From contig NZ_JAGGQL010000043.1 in the NCBI RefSeq assembly GCF_018613315.1, positions 1 to 46,120 on the forward strand: DNA of 46,120 nucleotides, written 5' to 3'. Shown here piece after piece: positions 8,421 through 17,901 of the stretch. The notes under the pieces were generated by a model, which ran no database searches, was not told where the DNA came from, and saw nothing but the letters and a program-made list of their open reading frames with translations. Both the position numbers and the translations under genes were made by a program. The stretch comes from Bacillus sp. ISL-37. GTDB lineage: Bacteria > Bacillota > Bacilli > Bacillales > Cytobacillaceae. Position 1 is the stretch's first letter, and each line of letters opens with the position of its first letter.

Positions 8421-8705
8421 TTGATCAAGCCACTAGGAGATCGCATTATTATCGAGCTTGTTGAGTCTGAAGAAAAAACTGCAAGCGGTATCGTTTTACC
8501 CGACACAGCGAAAGAAAAGCCTCAAGAAGGCAAAGTCGTAGCTGTTGGAACTGGCCGTGTTCTAGAGAACGGCGAGCGCGTTGCTCTTGAAGTTGCAGTC
8601 GGAGACCGCATTATCTTCTCAAAATACGCAGGCACAGAAGTAAAGTACCAGGCAACTGAGTACCTGATCCTACGTGAAAACGACATTCTAGCAGTAGTGG
8701 AATAA
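8421..8705 (+). CDS. groES: Co-chaperonin GroES
   Basis: The 94-residue heptameric lid of the GroEL folding chamber. Family motifs are [10 protein letters not shown] at the N-terminus, the mobile loop [21 protein letters not shown], and the C-terminal [12 protein letters not shown]. The start is taken as TTG 8421, because GAGGAGG lies at 8405-8411 at the right spacing and because homologues begin right before KPLGDR. The upstream extension to 8367 runs into the CIRCE hairpin and is not coding. groEL follows 57 nt later with its own AGGAGG. Confidence 0.96.
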   Translation: MIKPLGDRIIIELVESEEKTASGIVLPDTAKEKPQEGKVVAVGTGRVLENGERVALEVAVGDRIIFSKYAGTEVKYQATEYLILRENDILAVVE

Positions 8706-8747
8706 TCACTGCGATTATAGACAGAACGTTATAAATTAAAATTCTGA

Positions 8748-10388
<1,641 letters not shown>

Positions 10389-10479
10389 TAAGCTGATATT
10401 CTCCTTGATATCAAAGGGTTTATAAGCTTCCCTCCAATCTGTAGTGTCCGAAAAAGCAAGAAAAATAAATAAAAATTTT

Positions 10480-10527
10480 AAAGAGGTCCTTTATTAAGTC
10501 AGTGAACTTAATAAAGGACCTCTTTTT
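10480..10527 (+). terminator. groESL terminator
   Basis: A perfect 20-bp inverted repeat (10480-10499 with 10506-10525, CAGTGA loop) followed by Ts. It separates groEL from the retron. Confidence 0.93.
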
Positions 10528-10564
10528 AAATGTTTATTCTTAACTGACTTTTGTTTCATATAAA

Positions 10565-10593
10565 TGTTCAAATTTTTTTAAAAAGTGTATAAT
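10565..10593 (+). promoter_or_regulatory. Retron promoter
   Basis: A consensus -10 TATAAT at 10588-10593 lies 7 bp before the first base of the retron RNA stem, exactly the spacing needed to start transcription at a1. A weak -35-like TGTTCA (10565-10570) lies 17 bp upstream of the -10. Confidence 0.65.
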
Positions 10594-10599
10594 TTTATT

Positions 10600-10744
10600 A
10601 ACGTGTGGCTAGATTTTTTCGCTTGTGTTTCGCAAGTGTTTACAATAATGGTGGGAACATTCGCTTCTCCGATTCTAATTATCTGCATGGTGGTATATGT
10701 CACTGTTGGCACCACGCGGTTCGCCTAATGAGTAGCCACACGTT
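10600..10744 (+). ncRNA. Retron msr-msd non-coding RNA
   Basis: The ends form the diagnostic a1/a2 stem: AACGTGTGGCTA (10600-10611) is the exact reverse complement of TAGCCACACGTT (10733-10744). Next to a1 is G10612, a candidate branching guanosine. The msr part has an 8-bp stem-loop with a UUU loop (10620-10627 with 10631-10638, two G-U pairs) and a smaller stem (10653-10657 with 10665-10670, one bulge). The msd part has a 10-position stem with one A-C mismatch and a G-U pair (10683-10692 with 10710-10719) and a 17-nt loop. The reverse transcriptase gene begins 21 nt after a2. The msDNA ends are inferred, not determined; the msd would be roughly 60 nt. Confidence 0.88.
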
Positions 10745-10764
10745 TATTTTTGAAGGAGTTTTAT

Positions 10765-12522
10765 ATGATGGAATTTCACGATATAAAAACACGAAATGAT
10801 CTTGCTGATTCTCTGGAAATTCCCAGAAAAAAACTTAGTTATCTATTATATAAAAATGACATTAATACTTTCTACACTTCGTTTGAAATAGATAAAAAAA
10901 AATGGTGGCGTTCGAAAAATTAATGCTCCATCAGCAGAACTCAAAGACATTCAAAGAAAACTTGCAGTGGCATTGTATAATAATAGAAAAAAAAACAGGA
11001 AATAAAAAATATTCTCTCTCATGCATTCGAAAAAGAAAAGAGCATTATAACCAATGCAAAAATTCATCGGAATAAAAGGTTGGTTTTGAATATCGATTTA
11101 GAAAGCTTTTTTGAAAGTTTTCATTTTGGTCGTGTCAGAGGTTTTTTTATTAAGAATTATAATTTCTTATTAACTAGTGAAGTAGCCACAGTTATTGCAC
11201 AATTAACATGTTACAAAGGAACCCTGCCGCAAGGAGCGCCAACTTCTCCAATCATTACAAACCTAATTTGTGAGATACTTGACCAAAGAGTATTGAAAAT
11301 CGCAAAAAAATATAAGTTAGATTATACACGTTATGCGGATGATTTGACATTTTCTACAAATGATAAGGGATTTTTAGACCTACAGGCGGAATTTTATGAA
11401 TTATTATCAAGTGAATTAACACGAGCAGGGTTCAAAATTAATGAAAAGAAGAAAAGGTTACAACTTAGGGATTCAAGACAGGTGGTAACTGGACTTGTTG
11501 TTAATAAGAAGATTAACGTGAATAAAATCTTTTATAAAGAGACTAGGGCAATGGCTCATCAACTTTATAAAGAAGGAAAGTTTGAGATTAATGGTAAACT
11601 CGCAAACCTTAATCAATTAGAAGGAAGATTTGCCTTTATAAATCAATTAACTAAGTACAATAACAAAATAGATGGTAATAAGCATAATTTTAATAACTTG
11701 AGTTCAAGAGAACTCCAATATCAAAAGTTTCTTTTTTATAAATACTTTTATGCGAACCCAAAGCCAATAATTGTGACGGAAGGTAAAACAGATATTGCTT
11801 ATTTAAAAGCAGCTTTAAAAAATCTCTATAACGAATATCCTAATTTAATTACAAAAAATAGTGATGGATCATTTGAGTTTAAAGTATCTTTTCTAAATAA
11901 AACTAAGAGATTAGCATACTTACTGGGCATTTTCCAGGATGGGGGGAGTGCACTAAATAATATATACAATTTCTTTGATGCTAAGACCAAGAAATCCACT
12001 CTTAGTTATTTAAGTTATTTTAAGAAGATAAGCAACACTTTACCTAAAAACCCTGTTATTTTATTGTTCGATAATGAGATTAAGAGTGGGAAAAATAAAC
12101 CTATAGGTAATTTTATTAATTATGCAAAGCTTGATGATAAGAAAAAGGGTATCTTAAGGGATAAATGCATGGTCAATATTATTGACAATTTATACCTTTT
12201 GACTGTACCGTTATTAGATGGGAAGCCCGAATGTGATATAGAGGACTTATTTGATAAATATACTCTGTCGCAAATAATTGGAGGAAGAGAATTTTGCAAA
12301 AAGGACAAGTATGATCACTCGAAGTACTATGGTAAAGAAATTTTCTCTAAGTATATTTTAGGTAATTACACTGAAATAAATTTTAATCAATTTAGATCCG
12401 TCTTAAATAACATAAATAATGTAATAGAATTATACACAAAGGGGCTTGTTGATACGCCGGGGAATCTTGAAGCAAAAAATATAGATAAGATTAGCGTGGA
12501 AAAGGTTCCTTTAGAAGTCTAA
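10765..12522 (+). CDS. Retron reverse transcriptase-TOPRIM fusion (Ec67/Eco2-like), split by two frameshifts in A-tracts
   Basis: The reverse transcriptase makes msDNA from the adjacent RNA; the C-terminal TOPRIM domain is the likely effector nuclease. From ATG 10765 (GAAGGAG site) frame 1 is read to the 9-A tract 10894-10902. The next frame encodes the RT segment NGGVRKINAPSAELKDIQRKL up to the 9-A tract 10987-10995, after which frame 1 resumes to the stop. Joined, this gives about 585 residues, close to the 586 I recall for Ec67 RT. RT marks are NAKIH (retron region X, NAxxH), LNIDLESFF, the catalytic YADD (11332-11343) and VVTGLVVN (region Y, VTG). TOPRIM marks are IIVTEGKTD, ILLFDNE and CDIEDLFD. 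A TTG at 11080 would give 480 residues lacking RT regions 0-2 and is an unlikely real start. Base use is much more A/T-rich than the neighbours. Family call firm; activity uncertain. Confidence 0.87.
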
Positions 12523-12523
12523 T

Positions 12524-12546
12524 AGTAGTGAAGGTTTATCACTACT
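12524..12546 (+). terminator. Hairpin after the retron
   Basis: An 8-bp perfect inverted repeat AGTAGTGA/TCACTACT (12524-12531 with 12539-12546) begins directly after the RT-TOPRIM stop codon. No T run follows, so termination by it is only possible. Confidence 0.5.
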
Positions 12547-12737
12547 CAAAAACATAGATCCAATTTGTGAAATTAGAAATTTAATCAGCATACAAACGGG
12601 CTTCACTATTGTGAGGTTCTTTTTTTCTTTTCTTAGGTAACTAACGGGCAGTCCTGTAAAAACTGAATTTTATTGACAAACACCTCAAAGTTTTATTTTT
12701 CGATAAATACAAGGTTGAGTAGAATGGGGAAATTCAT

Positions 12738-13787
12738 TTGAGCCAAAAACGAAAGAAGAATTCTATTGATAGAGCTACAAGGTTAATTGTTACTCTTACT
12801 ATTGCTAGTGGTGTGGCCATTTTAGTTAAAATGGCGTTTAGTGCATGGTTTCAAACATTTTCAACAAATGCATATACAAAAAACTTCATAAATTTTGATT
12901 ATATTTTTTCAATTTTATTTGTTACTGTTACTATTCTATGTGCCTTTTCCATTGGAAGATATTTGTTTTTTGAATTAATGACTTTTAACTACTATGAAAA
13001 TAGTAGTGAACAAGAATTTGCATACGAGGCTTCAGATAATGCTTATAGAAGTATATTTAAGACAATAAAAATGTGTATTAATGTAGTTTTTTTAATAATG
13101 ATTGTTACAGCTCTTATTAATGTATTTGAAAATAAGGATTCTTGGAAATACATTTTAATAGGTGCATCAATAAGTAGTATGTCGATTCTAAGTCTTTTCT
13201 TTATTAATAAGAAAAAATTAAAGAAGGTCATAAAGTTTACAGAAAAAGTTGAAACAAAAATTAATATTTATCTCCAATTTGTATATGTAGCTTTTTTAAT
13301 GTTCTTTGTAGGAATAACAATTACCTTACTTTCATTAAATTCTAATCATACAGCAAGTATTTTAATCGGAGATTCCAAAAATGTTCCACTAAAGATTGAA
13401 TTACAGAATAAAACAAATTCCAAAATTTATATAAAAATTAAAAATCCTGAAAAGGAATTTTTTGTTGACGATTCTGATGTGAAAACTTCAGAAAGTTACG
13501 TTGAGGTTTTAGAAAAGAATGATGAACTAAACTCTTCAAATGAAATTGATCACTTTGTTAAAAATCTAAGCAAAGAAAATGATAAGATGAATATCCCAAA
13601 AACCGAATATACTAAGATATATAGTGCAGATTTAGGAGACTACCTTGTATCGGGGGAAAATTATGTTGAGATTACTATTGTGTCAACTGTCTCCAATAAT
13701 ACTAAAGCTATCCACTTCTTAACTACAGTTACAAAAGAGGGAGATACTATAGAGGTAACCAAGAAAAAGATGAATCTGAAACTATAA
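12738..13787 (+). CDS. Unrecognised five-helix membrane protein next to the retron
   Basis: I do not recognise this 349-residue protein. It starts at TTG 12738 behind GGGGA. Hydrophobic segments lie near residues 15-37, 49-72, 108-128, 135-155 and 178-203. A soluble C-terminal part of about 145 residues follows, rich in Lys, Asn, Ser and Glu and likely beta-stranded (KIELQNKTNSKIYIKIKNP). The N-terminus is basic (SQKRKKNSIDR). Base composition is as A/T-rich as the retron's and unlike the flanking core genes, so it probably arrived with the same island. It is 215 nt downstream of the RT gene with its own ribosome site. It may be a retron accessory, another defence component or an unrelated passenger. 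Confidence 0.6.
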   Translation: MSQKRKKNSIDRATRLIVTLTIASGVAILVKMAFSAWFQTFSTNAYTKNFINFDYIFSILFVTVTILCAFSIGRYLFFELMTFNYYENSSEQEFAYEASDNAYRSIFKTIKMCINVVFLIMIVTALINVFENKDSWKYILIGASISSMSILSLFFINKKKLKKVIKFTEKVETKINIYLQFVYVAFLMFFVGITITLLSLNSNHTASILIGDSKNVPLKIELQNKTNSKIYIKIKNPEKEFFVDDSDVKTSESYVEVLEKNDELNSSNEIDHFVKNLSKENDKMNIPKTEYTKIYSADLGDYLVSGENYVEITIVSTVSNNTKAIHFLTTVTKEGDTIEVTKKKMNLKL

Positions 13788-13804
13788 AAAATTTTAACGG
13801 ACAA

Positions 13805-14231
13805 CTTATCATCATCCTGAAATCATCCACCGCCTCGGGTTGATCTCAATTAATCCAGCCTTGGAGGTGATTTTGCCAGAAATACACGATTGGCCATCTT
13901 CGTCACCAAATCGATTGCCAAAGGTGGAAAGATTTCGAGCATCGTACCTTTCGTCTCTCATGTAGACCACACCGAGCATGATGTCGACGTGATTGTCACT
14001 GAACAGGGATATCCAGACTTGAGAGGCCTTGCTCCAAGGGAAAGAGTGGAACTGATTATTGAAAACTGCGCGCACCCAATGTACCGCGGCCAGCTGCGTG
14101 CCTATTATCAGAAGGCACTGCAAAGAGGCGGACAAACGCCGCATGTTTTGGAAAAAGCTCTATCATGGCATACCAATTTTGCCAGCAAGGGTACTATGCA
14201 TGAAGAGACAACAGAAACCGTTCAGGTATAA
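13805..14231 (+). pseudogene. Remnant of acetyl-CoA hydrolase/CoA-transferase family gene
   Basis: Only the 3' part of a gene of the acetyl-CoA hydrolase/succinyl-CoA:acetate CoA-transferase family remains. Frame 1 encodes HPEIIHRLGLISINPALEV (13813-13869). The frame then changes and continues DFARNTRLAIFVTKSIAKGG, then SIVPFVSHVDHTEHDVDVIV and TEQGYPDLRGLAPRERVELI to the stop at 14229-14231. The family normally has about 25 residues between ALEVD and GDFARN; these are missing. GGTGAT at the junction could have served both ends, as in a deletion between short repeats. The first two thirds of the gene and any start are absent. It abuts the retron island, so insertion of the island probably broke the gene. 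Confidence 0.85.
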
Positions 14232-14260
14232 TCAGAGCGGCCAAGTATTATACCATTTGG

Positions 14261-14293
14261 ACTCCCCAACCATTGAGGTTGGGGAGTTTTTTG
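14261..14293 (+). terminator. Terminator of the CoA-transferase remnant
   Basis: ACTCCCCAACC/GGTTGGGGAGT (14261-14271 with 14277-14287) with a 5-nt loop and a T run. It isolates the hydrogenase operon from the pseudogene. Confidence 0.9.
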
Positions 14294-14369
14294 TTCCAGA
14301 CACCACTAAAGGTCTTTTCCACAAAGACAGGCATAAAATAGGATGAAGGATAACGTGGGTGGTGTAGGG

Positions 14370-14738
14370 ATGCATGAGATGTCACTGATGTCAGAAATCA
14401 TTCAATTAGTTTCAGAGGACGCTGCTGCTAGAGGTTTTAAAAAAGTGAATAAGATTGAAGTGATTGTTGGTGATTTATCAAATGTCCTGCCAGATGCATT
14501 GGAGTTGGCGTTTATGTTTTTTCGAAGACAAGAAGTCAGTGTCATTGATGAAGAAACGAAGCTTCACATTATACGTGAAGTGGCAAAAGCACAATGCCAA
14601 ACTTGCGATTATGAATTTAATCCTGACTATAAGATTGCTCTATGTCCAAGGTGCAATCTTCCCGGCAGCCTGCTTGTAAGTGGTGAAACTTTCAGAGTTG
14701 AATCCTATGAAGGAAGTGAGGAATACGATGAAAATTAA
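14370..14738 (+). CDS. hypA: Hydrogenase nickel incorporation protein HypA
   Basis: HypA is the nickel-binding metallochaperone that works with HypB to load Ni into the hydrogenase large subunit. The start is set at ATG 14370 because the family requires an N-terminal MHE, whose His2 is a nickel ligand; the in-frame ATG at 14343 would bury it. The 122-residue protein has the structural zinc site CQTC and CPRC in its second half. It is the first gene of a nine-cistron-plus operon running to 23343 with overlaps or short gaps throughout. Confidence 0.95.
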   Translation: MHEMSLMSEIIQLVSEDAAARGFKKVNKIEVIVGDLSNVLPDALELAFMFFRRQEVSVIDEETKLHIIREVAKAQCQTCDYEFNPDYKIALCPRCNLPGSLLVSGETFRVESYEGSEEYDEN

Positions 14739-15387
14739 GCTTGAAGCAGATGTGCTGAAGGATAACAACTTAGCCGCTAATTATAATAGAGAAACATTTA
14801 ACAGAAATAAAACGCTTGTCATTAATATTATGAGTTCGCCAGGTGCCGGAAAAACAACTCTCCTGGAGGAAACAATAAAAGCATTGGGGAATGATTTTAC
14901 AGCAGCAGTGATCGAAGGTGATTTGGCTACAGATCGTGATGCAGAAAGATTGCGATCTTTAGGTGTAAAAACGACCCAAATTAATACAGTGGGAGGCTGT
15001 CATCTAGACGCAAGGATGATCGCCAAGGTTTTGCCGGAATTTGAGTTAGAAGATATTGATATTCTCTTTATTGAGAACATTGGAAACCTTGTATGTCCGT
15101 CAGGCTATGATTTAGGACAAGATTATAAAGTCGTTGTATTAAGTGTTCCAGAAGGCAATGATAAAATTCCGAAATATCCAGTGATGTTCAGACGTACTGA
15201 TCTTACGATTATCAATAAAGTCGATCTCCTTCCATATGTCTCATTCAATGTGGAGGAAGCGAAACAAGATTTGGAATCTATTAATCCTGCTGCAAAGCTG
15301 AAAGTCTTGTCAGCCAAGACAGGCGAAGGGCTTGAAGGCTGGGTCAATTGGATAAAGGAAGCACACAGTCAATGTACAAAGCATTAA
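14728..15387 (+). CDS. hypB: Hydrogenase nickel incorporation GTPase HypB
   Basis: HypB hydrolyses GTP to drive nickel delivery from HypA. The 219-residue product carries P-loop SSPGAGKTTL near residue 31, the metal-binding GGCHLDA segment (Cys-His pair, about residues 90-96), a Walker B-like IDILFIENIGNL, and the guanine-specificity NKVD. It lacks the N-terminal CxxCGC/His-rich nickel-storage stretch found in some HypB proteins. The ATG at 14728 overlaps the hypA end by 11 nt and has GGAAGTGAGG upstream; the in-frame start at 14680 would lie deep inside hypA. Confidence 0.94.
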   Translation: MKIKLEADVLKDNNLAANYNRETFNRNKTLVINIMSSPGAGKTTLLEETIKALGNDFTAAVIEGDLATDRDAERLRSLGVKTTQINTVGGCHLDARMIAKVLPEFELEDIDILFIENIGNLVCPSGYDLGQDYKVVVLSVPEGNDKIPKYPVMFRRTDLTIINKVDLLPYVSFNVEEAKQDLESINPAAKLKVLSAKTGEGLEGWVNWIKEAHSQCTKH

Positions 15388-17708
15388 GCATCATAGTGAC
15401 TGGAAGGGTGCAAGGAGTCGGTTTCCGGCCATTCGTATACTCGCTTGCGAAAAAGTTTCATTTAACTGGAACTGTCCAGAATAATCTTGACCATGTCATT
15501 CTAATTATAGAAGGAAAAGAACACCATCTAGCAAGAGCAGTGGAGGAACTAAAATGTTCTCCACCACCTTTATCGAAAATCAATACAATCACTATAAAAG
15601 AAATCCCCCCTGGCTATTTTGAGGAATTTACGATAGTTCCAAGCGAGAAAATAGAAGCTTCCGCCTTACCGTGGGTATCAGCTGATGCCGCCATTTGTGA
15701 GGATTGTTTGAAAGAAATGAATGATCCATCTAATCGTCGCCATAAGTATCCATTCATAAACTGCACTCAATGTGGACCGCGATACTCGATCATCCAGGCC
15801 TTACCTTATGACCGCCCTAATACTACAATGAGTGAATTTACGATGTGTGATCATTGCCATGCAGAGTATGAAAACCCGTTGAATCGGCGGCATCACGCTC
15901 AGCCCATATGTTGTTCTGTTTGTGGGCCTTTCATTGGTTTATATCATCAAGACGGGAAATTAGTGGCTCAAGACGAGAATGCGATTCTCGAAACAGGTGC
16001 ACTCATCAGGGATGGCTATATTGTTGGGATAAAAGGAATCGGCGGCTATCACCTGGCATGTAATGCTCTTCAGGAGAGAGCAGTGAATGAAGTAAGAGTA
16101 AGGAAGAACCGTCCTGCGCGACCGCTGGCCATTATGGCAAGGGACACGGATGTTGTAAAAAAGTATTGTCATCTATCCAAAAAGGAAGAGGAAATGCTGA
16201 CTAGTTCTGTCATGCCTATAGTGATTTTGCAGAAAAGAAGGGAATGTAACCTCCCGGATATTCTATCGCCAGGTTTATCGACAATTGGAGTTATGCTGCC
16301 TTATACCCCATTGCACCATCGACTATTTGAAACAAGCGGGTTGGAATGTATGGTCATGACAAGTGCAAACCCTTCAGGATTACCGATCCAATACAAAGAT
16401 GAGTCTATGGGACATTTATGTGATTATATATTAACCCATAATCGAGATATTCACCTTCCGATTGATGATTCTGTCGTCCAGTTTAGCGATGAAAATATGC
16501 TGTATCATAGGCGGGCCCGTGGGTTTGTCCCAGACCCTTTTCAATCAAAATCCATGGTTGACGGAATCATTGCGTTTGGAGGAAATCAAAAGAATACTTT
16601 TGCCGTCGGGAAGCAAAAGGACATTGTGATAAGCGCTCATATTGGTGATCTCGATAACGAAGAAATGATACGTTTTTTCAAGGACCAACTTCTTCATTAT
16701 AAAAAGTGGTTGGATGTAGAAGTGAAACATATAGCAGTTGATAAGCATCCATTGTACGCATCAGCAACACTTGCAAAAGAGTATGAATGTAACGTCATAC
16801 CTGTTCAGCATCATCATGCCCATCTTGTATCCTGTATGGAGGATAACGGAGTAGAGGAACCTTGTATCGGTATTATCCTTGATGGCACAGGTTATGGAGA
16901 TGACAGGAATATCTGGGGATTTGAGTTTTTATACGGAAACGCTCAATCCTTTGAACGTCTTGGTCACCTGGAATATACACCTCTTCCCGGCGGAGAAAAA
17001 GCTGTGAAGGAAACATGGAGAAATGCAGTCGGAATGCTGCATCATTATTGGCAGGAAGACGGAATAGAAATGGCTATTAAACTATTCCCTGACAAAGTTG
17101 ATGAAATCAACATAATAAAGAGGATGATCGTTAATCAAGTAAATACACCGATGGCGGATACATGCGGAAGAGTATTTGATGCAGTCAGTGGCATTTTGGG
17201 AATTTGCTTAACGTCCACCTATGAAGGAGAAGCGGCAATTAAATTGTCAGACCGGATGATAACCGGATCGGAACATTATGATGAGATTTATCCTTTTCAT
17301 ATAAAAACAAACCAGGAGAATCAGCTTCAACTTAATCTTTCACCGATGATCTATCAAATTATCCAGGATAAATTAAACTATCGTTGTATCACCAAGATCA
17401 TTCACACTTTTCATTCAACTATTGTTTCGTGCTGTGTTGAGATGATATCAAGATTAGTAATATTAAATCCTCAAATGAACAGGACGGTCATGTTGTCAGG
17501 AGGCTCGTTCCAGAATTTATTTTTAACGAAAGAGATCAAAGCGAAGCTCGAGGAGAAAGGGTTTGATGTTAGGACACATAGAAACGTGCCCTGTCATGAT
17601 GGTGGCTTATCATTAGGCCAAATTATTATAGCTTCGGATTCTATTAATAATAAGGTGGTGGATCATTGTGTGCCTGGGAGTACCTGCGAAGGTGATGGAG
17701 ATCGATGA
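15372..17708 (+). CDS. hypF: Carbamoyltransferase HypF
   Basis: HypF turns carbamoyl phosphate into a carbamoyl group on the C-terminal Cys of HypE, the precursor of the active-site cyanide ligands. Domains in order are an N-terminal acylphosphatase domain (GRVQGVGFRPFVYSL), two zinc fingers with four CxxC-type pairs (CEDCLKE, CTQCGP, CDHCHAE, CSVCGP), a YrdC-like domain (RVRKNRPARPLAIMARD), and a Kae1-like domain (VQHHHAHLVSCMED and ILDGTGYGDD). The length of 778 residues is normal. Start ATG 15372 overlaps hypB by 16 nt with AAGGAAG upstream; the alternative TTG 15348 is less likely. Confidence 0.95.
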   Translation: MYKALSIIVTGRVQGVGFRPFVYSLAKKFHLTGTVQNNLDHVILIIEGKEHHLARAVEELKCSPPPLSKINTITIKEIPPGYFEEFTIVPSEKIEASALPWVSADAAICEDCLKEMNDPSNRRHKYPFINCTQCGPRYSIIQALPYDRPNTTMSEFTMCDHCHAEYENPLNRRHHAQPICCSVCGPFIGLYHQDGKLVAQDENAILETGALIRDGYIVGIKGIGGYHLACNALQERAVNEVRVRKNRPARPLAIMARDTDVVKKYCHLSKKEEEMLTSSVMPIVILQKRRECNLPDILSPGLSTIGVMLPYTPLHHRLFETSGLECMVMTSANPSGLPIQYKDESMGHLCDYILTHNRDIHLPIDDSVVQFSDENMLYHRRARGFVPDPFQSKSMVDGIIAFGGNQKNTFAVGKQKDIVISAHIGDLDNEEMIRFFKDQLLHYKKWLDVEVKHIAVDKHPLYASATLAKEYECNVIPVQHHHAHLVSCMEDNGVEEPCIGIILDGTGYGDDRNIWGFEFLYGNAQSFERLGHLEYTPLPGGEKAVKETWRNAVGMLHHYWQEDGIEMAIKLFPDKVDEINIIKRMIVNQVNTPMADTCGRVFDAVSGILGICLTSTYEGEAAIKLSDRMITGSEHYDEIYPFHIKTNQENQLQLNLSPMIYQIIQDKLNYRCITKIIHTFHSTIVSCCVEMISRLVILNPQMNRTVMLSGGSFQNLFLTKEIKAKLEEKGFDVRTHRNVPCHDGGLSLGQIIIASDSINNKVVDHCVPGSTCEGDGDR

Positions 17709-17901
17709 GCAGACAGCTCTGGTGGATGTTATGGGATCGCGGATGTATGTCGGCATCATCTTTGTTCCGGAGGTTAAGGAAGGCGACTATGTATTGCTCC
17801 ATGCTGGACAGGCGATGACCGTGGTAGACGAGAAATATGCACATGAAAGCATCGAAGAGTGGAGGAATGTTTTAGATGGAAAGTATGGAGGCATTTTCTG
17901 A
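17668..17901 (+). CDS. hypC: Hydrogenase assembly chaperone HypC
   Basis: HypC carries the Fe(CN)2CO unit with HypD and docks it to the large-subunit precursor. The 77-residue protein starts MCLGVPAKV; its Cys2 is the essential metal-binding residue. The start is GTG 17668, overlapping the 3' end of hypF by 41 nt, with AAGGTGG upstream. The family length (70-80) and the location between hypF and hypD are standard. Confidence 0.94.
   Translation: MCLGVPAKVMEIDEQTALVDVMGSRMYVGIIFVPEVKEGDYVLLHAGQAMTVVDEKYAHESIEEWRNVLDGKYGGIF

Noticed and set aside
11080-12522. TTG 11080 as true start of a short 480-residue RT
   Set aside because: It would omit RT regions 0-2 and the NAxxH motif, all of which are encoded upstream in recognisable form.
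10765-12522. Group II intron or DGR reverse transcriptase
   Set aside because: The a1/a2-bearing RNA just upstream, the NAxxH and VTG motifs and the TOPRIM fusion are retron features; no maturase domain, intron domain V/VI, or template/variable repeats were seen.
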